Shown: positions 35,295 to 43,122 of the stretch, one piece after another | Numbering within the stretch: position 1 is the stretch's first letter | Layout: each line of letters starts with the position of its first letter | Source: Halorussus litoreus | Lineage (GTDB): Archaea; Halobacteriota; Halobacteria; Halobacteriales; Haladaptataceae | NCBI RefSeq assembly: GCF_003382685.1 | Contig: NZ_QLVG01000001.1 | Coordinates: forward strand, 62,001 to 126,000 | Reading direction: 5' to 3' | DNA: 64,000 bases | Position numbers and translations under genes: made by a program | Notes under the pieces: model-generated | The model's input: only the letters and a program-made list of their open reading frames with translations | What the model was told of the DNA's origin: nothing | The model's database searches: none

Positions 35295-35548
35295 CGGTCA
35301 CCCACCTCCTGGGCGGCCTTGACCAGGTCGAGGTCGGCCTCCATCTCGTCGATGTCCTCGTCCTTCATGAGTTTGCGATACTGCCCGCTCAGATAGCCGA
35401 GCGCCCGCGTCCACCGAATCAACATCCGCTCGTCGTCCGAGTTCTCGATCTCGTAGTCGTCGATCCGGTCATCGAGGCTCCGGATCTGGTCGGCGAGAAT
35501 CGAGAGGACCTGTTCGCGCTCGGTCTGGGCGGCCGGGTCGTCACGCAT
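35291..35548 (-). CDS. Small acidic helical protein of the Orc1/Cdc6 operon
   Basis: The 85-residue product is predicted helical with a possible coiled coil (REQVLSILADQIRSLDDRIDDYEIE) and a very acidic C-terminus (KDEDIDEMEADLDLVKAAQ). It overlaps the following gene (ATGA) and the tiny frame before it. It probably works with the 234-residue partner. No known family. Confidence 0.65.
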   Translation of the reverse strand: MRDDPAAQTEREQVLSILADQIRSLDDRIDDYEIENSDDERMLIRWTRALGYLSGQYRKLMKDEDIDEMEADLDLVKAAQEVGDR

Positions 35549-35636
35549 CGACCCTCACCTCGGCGTCGTCGCGGGGACCCACCTGACCTGGCAGCCAGTG
35601 TCGATCACCCGTGTGCGTCGAAAGCTGTCGTCTCAT
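35541..35636 (-). CDS. Possible 31-residue leader-type peptide
   Basis: From ATG 35636 the frame encodes 31 residues (MRRQLSTHTGDRHWLPGQ and an acidic end) and its stop overlaps the start of the 85-residue gene by eight bases. The overlap is the only support. It may be a coupling peptide between Orc1/Cdc6 and the downstream pair. Confidence 0.3.
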   Translation of the reverse strand: MRRQLSTHTGDRHWLPGQVGPRDDAEVRVDA

Positions 35637-35775
35637 AGCTCGTGTGGCCACCCGTCCGTTTCGTAGTGTCGCGCTCGCCGACGCCGACTGTGGGTGGCCG
35701 CACGCGGGTGTATGGCCCGGAAACGGCATAAGTCCCCGCAAAGCGTGGTGAAAGTGAACGCCGCCCCGACGCTAG

Positions 35776-37002
35776 TCACTCGGCCGCGTCCGCACCGTCA
35801 TGGTCGAACTGCTCGACGAACGCCGACTGGGCGTCGCGGACCCACTGGGGTTCGAACGTGGTCCGGACCTGTTTCACGCGGCCCTCACGTCCCCGGGAGT
35901 CGATCCACGTCTCGACCAGCCCCCTGGTCTCGAGGTCCGTCAGAATCTCGCGGATCGCCCGCTCCCCGAGGCGCTGTTCCTCGGGGAACTCCTCGCTCTG
36001 GACGAAGTCGGCAATCTTCGCGGTCGTCACCGGTTGGGTCACCGCGCCGGTCTGGCGGTTGGTCCAGCCCGTAATCCCCGAGAGAACGTGGAAGTGGTTG
36101 AACGGCAGTTGGGTGAGCTTCTCGACGGTGGCCGCCTTGTCGGTCGCGCTGAGGTTGTCGTCGAGACACGCGCGTGTGACCGCTTCGCGTCCCCGCTCGG
36201 TCGCGGTCTCGCCCGCGTGACGGAACAGCGTCAGTGTCTTGCGCGCGTCGCCCCATCGGTCCGCGGCCTGGCGGACCCCGTACGCTCGCACTTCAGCCGG
36301 CAGTGCCCCGTCCCGGAACGCCTGGTCGAGTCGCGGGCCCACGACCGCCGCCAACCCGTCGGCATCGTACGGCGGGAAGAACACCTCCTCGCCGCTCATT
36401 GCGCTCTGGACCCGGCTATCGAGCCGGAGGTCCACCTCGAGCAACTCATTGCTCACGAGGAACAACGAGAGGTTGAGCCCGCGCGCCAGCCGTCCCTCGC
36501 CGCGCAACAAGCGGTAGAAGAAGTCGTTGGGGTCATAATGGGAGTCGTGTTGGATGTGGTCGATCTCGTCGAGGATCAACACCGTCCACCGCGGGTACGT
36601 CTCGAGTGCGTCCCAGATTGCGCTGAACACGCCGTCAAGCCCCTCGTAGGCCTGCTTCTGCTCGCCTGTCAACCCCACCAGGATTTCGTTGGCGGCACTG
36701 AACAGCGTTCGACACTCCTTGAGGTTCACGTACTCCGCCCCGAACTCAGTCGTCCGGTCCGCGAACTCCTGGCAGACCCGGCGCGTGGTCAGGGTCTTCC
36801 CGGTTCCGGGTGGCCCGTAGATCGAGACCGACGTCGGGAGGTAGCCGTCCTGGATGCCGTTCAGCAGTCGGGCGAGCTGTTCTTCCTGGGCCTCGCGCGC
36901 GACCACCTCGGGCGAGTCAGCCAACGGGTCGAGCGCGCCTTTGTCGGCGAACACGCTGTCGTCGGGGGCCGTCGCGTCGAACAGATCGTCGTACTTGGTC
37001 AT
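35776..37002 (-). CDS. orc/cdc6: Orc1/Cdc6-family replication initiator
   Basis: I chose ATG 37002 (MTKYDDLFDATAPDD); the longer frame is not coding-like. The 408-residue AAA+ protein has Walker A GPPGTGKTLTTRRV (about 61-74), Walker B LILDEIDHIQHD (about 140), sensor 1 LFLVSNE, sensor 2 GDARKTLTLFRHAGE, and a C-terminal winged helix (KIADFVQSEEFP, then ERAIREILTDLETRGLVE). It binds and opens replication origins. Two small genes follow in the same direction, and paired inverted repeats lie upstream. This type is common on haloarchaeal plasmids and integrated elements. Confidence 0.93.
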   Translation of the reverse strand: MTKYDDLFDATAPDDSVFADKGALDPLADSPEVVAREAQEEQLARLLNGIQDGYLPTSVSIYGPPGTGKTLTTRRVCQEFADRTTEFGAEYVNLKECRTLFSAANEILVGLTGEQKQAYEGLDGVFSAIWDALETYPRWTVLILDEIDHIQHDSHYDPNDFFYRLLRGEGRLARGLNLSLFLVSNELLEVDLRLDSRVQSAMSGEEVFFPPYDADGLAAVVGPRLDQAFRDGALPAEVRAYGVRQAADRWGDARKTLTLFRHAGETATERGREAVTRACLDDNLSATDKAATVEKLTQLPFNHFHVLSGITGWTNRQTGAVTQPVTTAKIADFVQSEEFPEEQRLGERAIREILTDLETRGLVETWIDSRGREGRVKQVRTTFEPQWVRDAQSAFVEQFDHDGADAAE

Positions 37003-37450
37003 GGGTGGTTTCGATACAGCTCCAGCGGAATCACGAGTATGTATATCTGGACCCTGCGTATTGGGTTTGACGGTCCGAGCCACTGACTTAAGTGACGATA
37101 GTTAGTCGATAACGTATCAGTCAGCGACGACTGTCAACGTCGATTTTCTCCACTACTCATCACGAGTAGCACAGTCCGGCGTACCGGACACGGCTATCGA
37201 TGAGCAACCAAGGTATGACAAGACTGGCACCGATGAGATTCGCGAGGAGGTCAAGGTTACTATAGTAGCGTAGCGGAAGCATTCCTTGTCCCAGTTCAAT
37301 TGCCAGTCCCATTCAGATTGACGACATTGTACGGTCTAGTTAATCGAGTGCCCCGCATCCTTCGAACGTGAAAAACTCACCGCAGCTACACTGTCCTGTT
37401 CCTTGGCTAGCTCGGGCGCTCAGTAAGCGGCGTGGTACGCGTGATGTCAC
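37003..37450. other. Intergenic region upstream of Orc1/Cdc6, candidate origin
   Basis: No convincing gene lies in these 448 bases. Two perfect inverted repeats stand 4 bases apart: CTACTC-ATCAC-GAGTAG (37153-37169) and GTCCGG-CGTA-CCGGAC (37174-37189). Origins usually sit next to orc1/cdc6 genes in haloarchaea. I do not see a clear canonical ORB repeat, so origin function is inference. Confidence 0.5.
37153..37189. repeat. Two adjacent perfect inverted repeats
   Basis: Arms are CTACTC/GAGTAG with a 5-base loop and GTCCGG/CCGGAC with a 4-base loop. They lie about 150 bases upstream of the Orc1/Cdc6 start. They could be initiator sites, a regulator site, or a bidirectional hairpin. Confidence 0.7.
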
Positions 37451-37843
37451 TTGAGTGTCCCTTTACCGTCAGGCGGCGAGACGACGCGCTACCAGCCGGA
37501 CTACACGCGACTGCTCTTCGAGGAAATCCGCACGCTCATCAAGAAGAACATGCGCGAGGAGTTGCGGAACGAATTGGTCGCGATCACCGAGGAGATCGAG
37601 GGGCAGGCCACCTACGACGTCGAGACGTGGGAGGAGTTCGAACAGTCCCTCGCCGACGGCAACCTCGCAAGTGCGGAGCTCCGCGAACGGCGCGACATCA
37701 TCGCGTTCTGGCGCGAAAACGAGGAGGATCGCCGCCTCATCAAGCACACACTGGAACTCTACTCGGATTCGAAGCCGCCCGCGACCAGATGGCCCACGTG
37801 GCTAACCGCGCTATGCGCTAATGTCGCCTCACGGTGGATTTGA
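37451..37843 (+). CDS. Hypothetical acidic helical protein
   Basis: A TTG at 37451 follows an in-frame stop, and the frame encodes 130 residues. The middle (YDVETWEEFEQSLADGNL, then LRERRDIIAFWRENEEDRR) has clear haloarchaeal coding character. The last 25 residues (RWPTWLTALCANVASRW) look unlike the rest, and the gene ends inside the convergent toxin-like gene. I suspect truncation by rearrangement. No family is recognised. Confidence 0.5.
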   Translation: MSVPLPSGGETTRYQPDYTRLLFEEIRTLIKKNMREELRNELVAITEEIEGQATYDVETWEEFEQSLADGNLASAELRERRDIIAFWRENEEDRRLIKHTLELYSDSKPPATRWPTWLTALCANVASRWI

Positions 37844-38281
37844 TGCGCTATTCAGCTGCTCCACATCTTCGTCCTCGTACGCTGTTCGCCATAATGCGTG
37901 GACTGCACGGGCCACAAGTGACACTTCAGTCACATCGATACAGGACGATTCGGCTGCCGTGGTGGCCCCATCGGGCGGGGGATGAAAGTGGATCTCGGGT
38001 GAGTGTGTATTCGGGTGGCGCTCGAATCGCCAGTTGACGCCGTCGCTATCGACGTAATGAAACGAATACATCCCCAGTTCGCTCCATTGGATATCGATTC
38101 GTGCAGCGTCGGCGTCTTCAAGCCCGTCGGTGAGACTGATATGTAGTTCCGTGGGTGCGACGACGTCATCGTATGAGGTTGCGTCGACTAACGGCTCAAG
38201 CTCAAGCCAGAGGTCACGAATCCGCTGGAGAGATGGGAGATAGATCGGTCCGAACCTCCCGGCTCGGTCGTCCCCACTCAT
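37829..38281 (-). CDS. TumE/DUF6516-type putative toxin
   Basis: From ATG 38281 the 150-residue product holds a compact alpha/beta domain: ELHISLTDGLEDADAARIDI, then YSFHYVDSDGVNWRFERHPN and EIHFHPPP. That order is characteristic of TumE-like (DUF6516) proteins, annotated as toxin components. Its start overlaps the stop of the HTH gene upstream (ATGA), the normal arrangement of a toxin-antitoxin pair. The activity of the family is not established from sequence. Confidence in family is moderate. Confidence 0.65.
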   Translation of the reverse strand: MSGDDRAGRFGPIYLPSLQRIRDLWLELEPLVDATSYDDVVAPTELHISLTDGLEDADAARIDIQWSELGMYSFHYVDSDGVNWRFERHPNTHSPEIHFHPPPDGATTAAESSCIDVTEVSLVARAVHALWRTAYEDEDVEQLNSASNPP

Positions 38282-38790
38282 ACAGCGAGTTGGTGACTGG
38301 CCTCGTCGTAGGCGAGTGCTGCTTGGGCGACGGCGAGATTCTGCCGCGTCGTTCGCCACGCGGTGAGATCGTCCCAGCCTTCCGTCTCGCCGGCGTCAAG
38401 TTGCTGAGCGAGTTCCTCCGGAGACACCACGTCGTAGCGCTCCTCATAGCCCCGGATCTCGGCTTTCATGTCCTTGATGCCCTCGAGCAATTCAGTCCGA
38501 TTCGCTTCATCGCGAAGCTCTCGGATTCGGGACATCAGAATCCGGTCGCTATTTCGCTTGTACAGCGTTGTTTGGCCGTCCTGCTCCGTCTCGGCGAAAC
38601 CCGTGTTCACGAGCGACTTACAGTGTCGACGCGCCGTCGGCTCGCTCACGAGAGCCCGGTCGGCAATCTCGGCTGCCGACTGACCCTCGTGGGTTTGTTC
38701 GATGATTTCGTACACCCGCTCGAACGGCGTGGTGTCGTCTTTCCAGTCGGCTTTGACCTGTTCGTTGATGTCATCCCACGTCTCAGTCAC
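38278..38790 (-). CDS. HTH partner (putative antitoxin) of the TumE-like protein
   Basis: I chose the GTG at 38790 (MTETWDDINEQVKADW). A TTATTTG box lies 25-31 bases upstream, as in leaderless transcripts. The 170-residue product has an N-terminal helix, a winged helix-turn-helix (EGQSAAEIADRALVSEPTARRHCKSLVNTG, in two parts about 38-70), and a C-terminal helical dimerisation region (LRDEANRTELLEGIKDMKAEI). It probably represses its own promoter. A TTG at 38817 is an alternative start. Confidence 0.7.
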   Translation of the reverse strand: MTETWDDINEQVKADWKDDTTPFERVYEIIEQTHEGQSAAEIADRALVSEPTARRHCKSLVNTGFAETEQDGQTTLYKRNSDRILMSRIRELRDEANRTELLEGIKDMKAEIRGYEERYDVVSPEELAQQLDAGETEGWDDLTAWRTTRQNLAVAQAALAYDEASHQLAV

Positions 38791-38866
38791 ACCGAGTGCT
38801 ACGCACCCCAGAGACAAATAATTTCCTCAAAAAACCATTCGTTTCTCCGAACCAGCAACAATCAGA

Positions 38867-40282
38867 CTATTGGTCGGCTCTACTCTCAAGAATAGCAACG
38901 ATATCAGAGAGATCGAAGAGACGAAGATCATCACGCTCGTCTGCAGCTTCCTCGACGGAGCGTTTGAACCCAGAGCGACTGAACAAGGCGAATTCATACG
39001 TCGGCTCACCACCTCCAATGGGTGTCCAGTCGGTGTGCTCCACGTCGTCTTCGAGATCCGTGAGCACGTCATAGCCGAGGGGGGTGTTGGTGAATTTCGC
39101 TTCGCCAGCGATCAGCGTCGACTCGTCAGTTGGTGCGACGACATCTACCTCCCGGCCCTTGTACCACCACTGACTTGGCACCTGTGTGAGCTGGTAGTCT
39201 GCATAGAGCGCTGGCACCGCCTGGTGACAGAGCGATTCGAACGTTTCGCTGACGAAGTCGGGCAATTCCGGTTCGATGAGATCCGCGTAGGCGTTCTCGC
39301 CGTAGAGTTCGTACTGTCCCCCGCGGCCATAGAGATAGCGGAAGTAAAACCGGAACACGGGATCTCGAATCTGGTATCGCGTCCGCTTGCTGTGTGCCGG
39401 GTCGGCGAGTGCTGGATGGTGTTTCTCGATGATCTGGAGTGTTTCCAGTCGGTCGAAGTAGTACGACGTGTTGGTGCTCTCGATGCCGGCTCCTTGGGCG
39501 ATCTCGTTTCGACTGCGGTTCCCGCTAGCCATCGATTCCAGTACGGAGAAATATGTGTTCACCTCGTTGAGTTCCATCTGGAGGACGGTTTCGGGCTCGT
39601 CGTGGAGTGGGCCATCGGGGTCGCACAGCAGGCGCGTGATGTTCTCTCCGAGGCTCTGTGCTGGATCGAGTGGGCTAAGATATCGGGGTGTGCCGCCGAA
39701 GACGCCATAGACGAACACCCGTTCTTCGAGATCGTACGTCGGCACGAACTCTTGGATGGAGCGAAACGGCAGCTGGGTGAGTTCGAGGCGGCCATTCGGT
39801 GTCTGGGATACTCGGCCGTAGAGTGGCGCACCGCCATCAAGGACGTGGGTATGAATCATGCCGATTGCAGAGCCTGTGAGTACGAGCGTCGCCTGACTCT
39901 TGTCGACAGCTGTATCCCACAGGTGTTGAATGACCGACGGAAGCCCCTCGTTCGATTCAATGAGGTACGGAAATTCGTCGATGACAATGACGGCGTCTCT
40001 GTCGGTGAGGTACGTTAAGAGCGGTTCCCATTCCTCTTTGACGGCCGTGATGTCTGGATAGGTCGTCGCTGCTGCCTCGACGAATCGCCTGAGCTGTGTC
40101 GTCGCTGTTCCTTGGACTGCCTGATAGTACACGGCATCGTCGCGGTCGGCAATCGATTGGCGGACGAGTTCGCTCTTGCCGATCTGGCGGCGTCCATAGA
40201 TAATCGCGAGTTCTGCAGCGTCACTCTCATAAAGGGCCTGCAACCGATCGAGTTCCTCGATACGATTGACGAACTGGTCCAT
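38867..40282 (-). CDS. Archaeal AAA+ ATPase with DUF234-type nuclease-like tail
   Basis: The 471-residue protein has a Walker A variant GRRQIGKSEL (about 30-39), Walker B VIVIDEFPYL (about 102) and a winged helix near 250-290 (NEIAQGAGIESTNTSYYFDRLE). The C-terminal domain has a PD-(D/E)xK-like motif, REVDVVAP followed by LIAGEAKF (about 395-415). It belongs to the archaeal ATPase/DUF234 group, whose cellular role is poorly defined but which is common on mobile DNA. It sits between two toxin-antitoxin-like pairs. Several inverted repeats lie upstream. Confidence 0.85.
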   Translation of the reverse strand: MDQFVNRIEELDRLQALYESDAAELAIIYGRRQIGKSELVRQSIADRDDAVYYQAVQGTATTQLRRFVEAAATTYPDITAVKEEWEPLLTYLTDRDAVIVIDEFPYLIESNEGLPSVIQHLWDTAVDKSQATLVLTGSAIGMIHTHVLDGGAPLYGRVSQTPNGRLELTQLPFRSIQEFVPTYDLEERVFVYGVFGGTPRYLSPLDPAQSLGENITRLLCDPDGPLHDEPETVLQMELNEVNTYFSVLESMASGNRSRNEIAQGAGIESTNTSYYFDRLETLQIIEKHHPALADPAHSKRTRYQIRDPVFRFYFRYLYGRGGQYELYGENAYADLIEPELPDFVSETFESLCHQAVPALYADYQLTQVPSQWWYKGREVDVVAPTDESTLIAGEAKFTNTPLGYDVLTDLEDDVEHTDWTPIGGGEPTYEFALFSRSGFKRSVEEAADERDDLRLFDLSDIVAILESRADQ

Positions 40283-40360
40283 ATTCTCAGTCGTGGTGGG
40301 AGATACAAACGTGTTCCGGAGTTAGGGGACGAACTATAATAGTCTGGGCTATAATATTCT

Positions 40361-40441
40361 GAACTCTAATAGGAGTTCGTAATCGTGCCCTCAAATATTC
40401 GGATGGTCCGACCCATTTCTGGCTTCATAACTGGTTATGAA
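40361..40441. promoter_or_regulatory. Cluster of perfect palindromes upstream of the DUF234 ATPase
   Basis: GAACTC-TAATAG-GAGTTC occupies 40361-40378, and TTCATAAC-TG-GTTATGAA (8-base arms) occupies 40424-40441. Two CTATAATA-type tracts lie just before them (40335-40357). They are candidate operators for the ATPase or for the MazF-like gene whose 3' end is at 40520. Confidence 0.55.
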
Positions 40442-40519
40442 CTTAAAACTCCTCAAGAGACTATAAACGGCGTATCCTTAGGCATTCTATGGTATCGTCG
40501 TTGACACAGGAAGGTCCAC

Positions 40520-40861
40520 TTAAGAGGAGATGTAGCCACTTACTTGTCTTGCCACATCCGCGGTACGTTCGTCGACGAGGGAGGTCATATGGAGTTCTAC
40601 TTCTGCAGCACTATTGAGAGTCGCGAGCGCCCACGGCAGAACGTGACTTTGTTTGTCGAGTGGATTGTCCTCATAATCATCGTCGCGGAGCGTGAGTGAC
40701 TCCTCATGGTAGGTCTTCGTGGAGATTAGGACGGTGATGAGTTGCAAGCCGTGGTTCGGAAACCGAGGTGCTCCCAGAATGAGCATCGGCCGGCCTTTGT
40801 CTGAGAGTGGATCAATTCCCCAAATGATGTCGCCGCGCTTCAGTTCCTCGAATGCGGTCAC
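40520..40861 (-). CDS. PemK/MazF-like toxin
   Basis: The 113-residue product has the PemK/MazF start: FEELKRGDIIWGIDPLSDKGRPMLILG, with the RGDI(I/V)W and GRP elements. ITVLISTKTY and a long beta-rich region follow, with LATLNSAAEVELHMTSL near the end. MazF-type proteins are RNases. The start overlaps the stop of the HTH gene upstream (ATGA). Catalytic residues cannot be confirmed by eye. Confidence 0.8.
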   Translation of the reverse strand: MTAFEELKRGDIIWGIDPLSDKGRPMLILGAPRFPNHGLQLITVLISTKTYHEESLTLRDDDYEDNPLDKQSHVLPWALATLNSAAEVELHMTSLVDERTADVARQVSGYISS

Positions 40862-41217
40862 TGCACTTCCTCCATCTCGTCGGTTTTCAACTCCTCAAGA
40901 TGCTCCTCGCCGTACTGCTCGTCTGCGGTCTGATGGTACTGGTGAAGCCGGTAGGCGGCTCGGAGCCGTTCTTCATCGTCTGTGATCGCCCAGTACGGGC
41001 GCTTGTGCCGCACGAGGCCTCGTTCCTTCAATCGCGAGAGGATGGCACTAACGGCGTCCGTATCTAGTTCGAGTTGCTCGGCGATCGTTGCCGCCTTCCA
41101 TGCACAGTCGTCGTTCTCGTCGAGGAACAACACGATCCGTTCGGTATCGTTCTGCTCCTCAAACTCGTCATCGTCGGCGTTCTCGAACTCGTCGATATCG
41201 ATAGTGCCGCTCGACAT
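40858..41217 (-). CDS. Winged-helix antitoxin-like partner of the MazF-like toxin
   Basis: From ATG 41217 (MSSGTIDIDEFENADD) the 119-residue protein has an acidic N-terminus, a MarR-like winged helix (WKAATIAEQLELDTDAVSAI, then LSRLKERGLVRHKRPYWAI, about 40-85), and an acidic helical tail. It lacks the AbrB-type DNA-binding domain of classical MazE, so it is a haloarchaeal variant of the antitoxin. It likely autoregulates the pair. Confidence 0.75.
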   Translation of the reverse strand: MSSGTIDIDEFENADDDEFEEQNDTERIVLFLDENDDCAWKAATIAEQLELDTDAVSAILSRLKERGLVRHKRPYWAITDDEERLRAAYRLHQYHQTADEQYGEEHLEELKTDEMEEVQ

Positions 41218-41534
41218 ACATTGGTGTTGGTACCGTTGACCCATAGCTGTTTGGGATGTTTGTTACAGTTGTAGCGAGGAGAATACCGCATATGAAGGGC
41301 TGGCGCGCCGAAATCCACTAGGGGTTTCGGCGGTCTCTTCGAAGACTTAGAGCCGACCATCGCCTCCAAACGCGTTCTGTTAGTGAATCTCTATCTCTGG
41401 TCGATTGCTCATGCTCTCCGAGCCTCCACTATTCGAGGCTCAAAAAACCGCTCCAAAAGAAAGAGTGGTACGCCTACTCTGACCGGAGTTCTTCTGCACG
41501 TCGCTCGGGCCGGAAGAATCCAGATACGATTCTA
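41218..41534. other. Intergenic region with two hairpins
   Basis: No gene is recognised. An imperfect hairpin (CCGAAATCC ... GGGTTTCGG, about 41309-41331) and a perfect one (GAGCCT ... AGGCTC, 41420-41441, followed by six A) are present. This marks the border between the plasmid-like block and the kinase gene, whose 5' part may have been lost here. Confidence 0.4.
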
Positions 41535-42719
41535 GTGGGTATTCTCGTCAGCGACACAGGCACGCAGCAGGTTCATATCGTTTATTGTCGCGATGCTTGG
41601 GTTGGTGAGCCGGATATTCCGTGGTTGGAACGGATCCTGGACTTCGAGATGTGCGTCATCGGCATCGAAGACGACGGAGAACTCGTTGTTCGGGCTGCAT
41701 CCGAAGACATAGCGGTAGACGAACAGACGCAAGCGATGGACGAAGGGCTCGCTGGCAAGACGTATCGAACCGGAGAGTCGTACGTGATCCACGATACGGC
41801 CTCCGTCGACGAAATCTCGGACGATAGTCCCTATCGGTCGGCGATCAGCATTCCGATCGACGACCGCGGGAACTTCCAGGCTGTCGACACCGAGCCGGAC
41901 GCGTTCGACCAAACGGACCTCGAACTGACCGAACTGCTCGTCTCACACACTTCGGCCGCAACCAAGAACCTCGAACGAACGAAGGAACTCGAACGGAAGA
42001 ACGAACGACTCGAAGAGTTCAGCAGCGTCATCTCACACGACCTCCGGAGCCCACTCAACATCGCCCAGGGAATGATCGGGCTGGCGAAAGAGTCCGGAGA
42101 TCTCTCGCACCTCTCGAAGGCCGAGACGGCACTGGACCGGATGAACGAATTGACCGAGAACCTGTTGACGCTCGCGAAAGAGGGGGAGGTGCTCGACGAC
42201 CGCGAGCCGGTTGCAGTTGCCGACGTGGCCAGACAGGCGTGGTCGACGAGTGCGACCGGTGAGGCGTCCCTCTCGGTTGCGGAGTCGCTCGGGATGGTCT
42301 CGGCCGATCCGTCTCGGTTCCAGACCCTGTTCGAGAACCTGTTCCGGAATGCCGTGGAACACGGTTCCACGAGCAGTCAGCCTACGGCTGACGACGCCGT
42401 CGAGCACAGCTCGACGAGCCCTCGCTCGCACGCTCGCGAGGACGCCGCGGAACACGGCGAATCGGCGGTCACTGTCGAGGTTGGCGGGCTATCGGACGGG
42501 TTCTTCGTCGCGGACGGCGGTCCTGGTATCCCGAACGAACAGCGCCAGCAGTTGAACCGGATGTTCGAACAGCGGTCGCTCCAACTGCACGAGCGCGAGG
42601 GCTTCGGCCTCGTTATCGTCCAACAGATCGTCGAAGCACACGGCTGGGAGATCCGTGTCACGGAGAGTGACTCCGGAGGCGCTCGCTTCGATGTAACGGG
42701 GGTCAGTTTTCTCGAGTAG
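41535..42719 (+). CDS. GAF-domain histidine kinase, possibly 5'-truncated
   Basis: From GTG 41535 the 394-residue protein starts directly in a GAF domain (DFEMCVIGIEDDGELVVRAA through GNFQAV, about 35-120), without the REC or PAS domains usual in relatives. It continues with the phosphoacceptor box SSVISHDLRSPLNIAQG (His about 167), N box LFENLFRNAVEHG (about 268-280), G1 ADGGPGIP and G2 GFGLVIVQQIVEAHGW. Residues about 281-312 are an insert of palindromic origin right after the N box. It is likely a cytosolic sensor kinase. The abrupt start and the neighbouring plasmid block suggest loss of its N-terminus. Confidence 0.85.
   Translation: MGILVSDTGTQQVHIVYCRDAWVGEPDIPWLERILDFEMCVIGIEDDGELVVRAASEDIAVDEQTQAMDEGLAGKTYRTGESYVIHDTASVDEISDDSPYRSAISIPIDDRGNFQAVDTEPDAFDQTDLELTELLVSHTSAATKNLERTKELERKNERLEEFSSVISHDLRSPLNIAQGMIGLAKESGDLSHLSKAETALDRMNELTENLLTLAKEGEVLDDREPVAVADVARQAWSTSATGEASLSVAESLGMVSADPSRFQTLFENLFRNAVEHGSTSSQPTADDAVEHSSTSPRSHAREDAAEHGESAVTVEVGGLSDGFFVADGGPGIPNEQRQQLNRMFEQRSLQLHEREGFGLVIVQQIVEAHGWEIRVTESDSGGARFDVTGVSFLE
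42374..42449 (+). repeat. Palindrome-rich in-frame insert in the kinase N-box region
   Basis: Three palindromes follow each other: GTCAGCC-TAC-GGCTGAC, CGTCGAGC-ACA-GCTCGACG and CCTCGC ... GCGAGG. They encode a peptide in which VEHGSTS, VEHSSTS and AEHGES repeat the native N-box end. The segment STSPRSHAREDAAE resembles the insert in the unrelated gene at 52005. Confidence 0.8.
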
Positions 42720-42721
42720 CG

Positions 42722-42886
42722 ATGGTCGGGGAACCACGGGCACTCGACGAGCGCGGTCGCCTAGTTGCTCGCCACTGCCGGAGTGAGAGCAGTCTGACCG
42801 CACCAGAGATCGACGCGGTTCTCGACACCGACGAGTTGTCCGTCGCTGCGGAACTGGAGTGGTGGGCCGGTGAGTCGTCACCGTAG
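42722..42886 (+). CDS. Small acidic protein downstream of the kinase
   Basis: ATG 42722 follows the kinase stop by two bases and the frame encodes 54 residues (MVGEPRALDERGRLVARH, then APEIDAVLDTDELSVAAELEWW). Its composition and acidic helix are typical of haloarchaeal small proteins. No family is recognised. Tight spacing suggests co-transcription with the kinase. The following 236 bases up to 43122 contain nothing I can name. Confidence 0.5.
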   Translation: MVGEPRALDERGRLVARHCRSESSLTAPEIDAVLDTDELSVAAELEWWAGESSP

Positions 42887-43122
42887 CCTGTGCTCTGCGG
42901 TCGGCGATTTGGGGGGGAAGAAAGGGGCAGGGAACCGAGGCGGCAGGGTACTGGGGATGTGTACCGGTCATGTTTGCTGACACTGTGGGCGGGACTTGTC
43001 GCCATCTCGAAAAGGCAGTCTGAAATACATAGTCTATCCTATAGGTATTTTCGTATACATTAATTGGGGAACCACGCCATGACTCCGACAAGAACTACGC
43101 AGTTTCCGAGAACAAATTCACG

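Noticed and set aside
41420-41447. Hairpin followed by A-run considered as a terminator
   Set aside because: The run is A on the plus strand and no gene ends there on either strand, so it does not fit a T-rich archaeal terminator.
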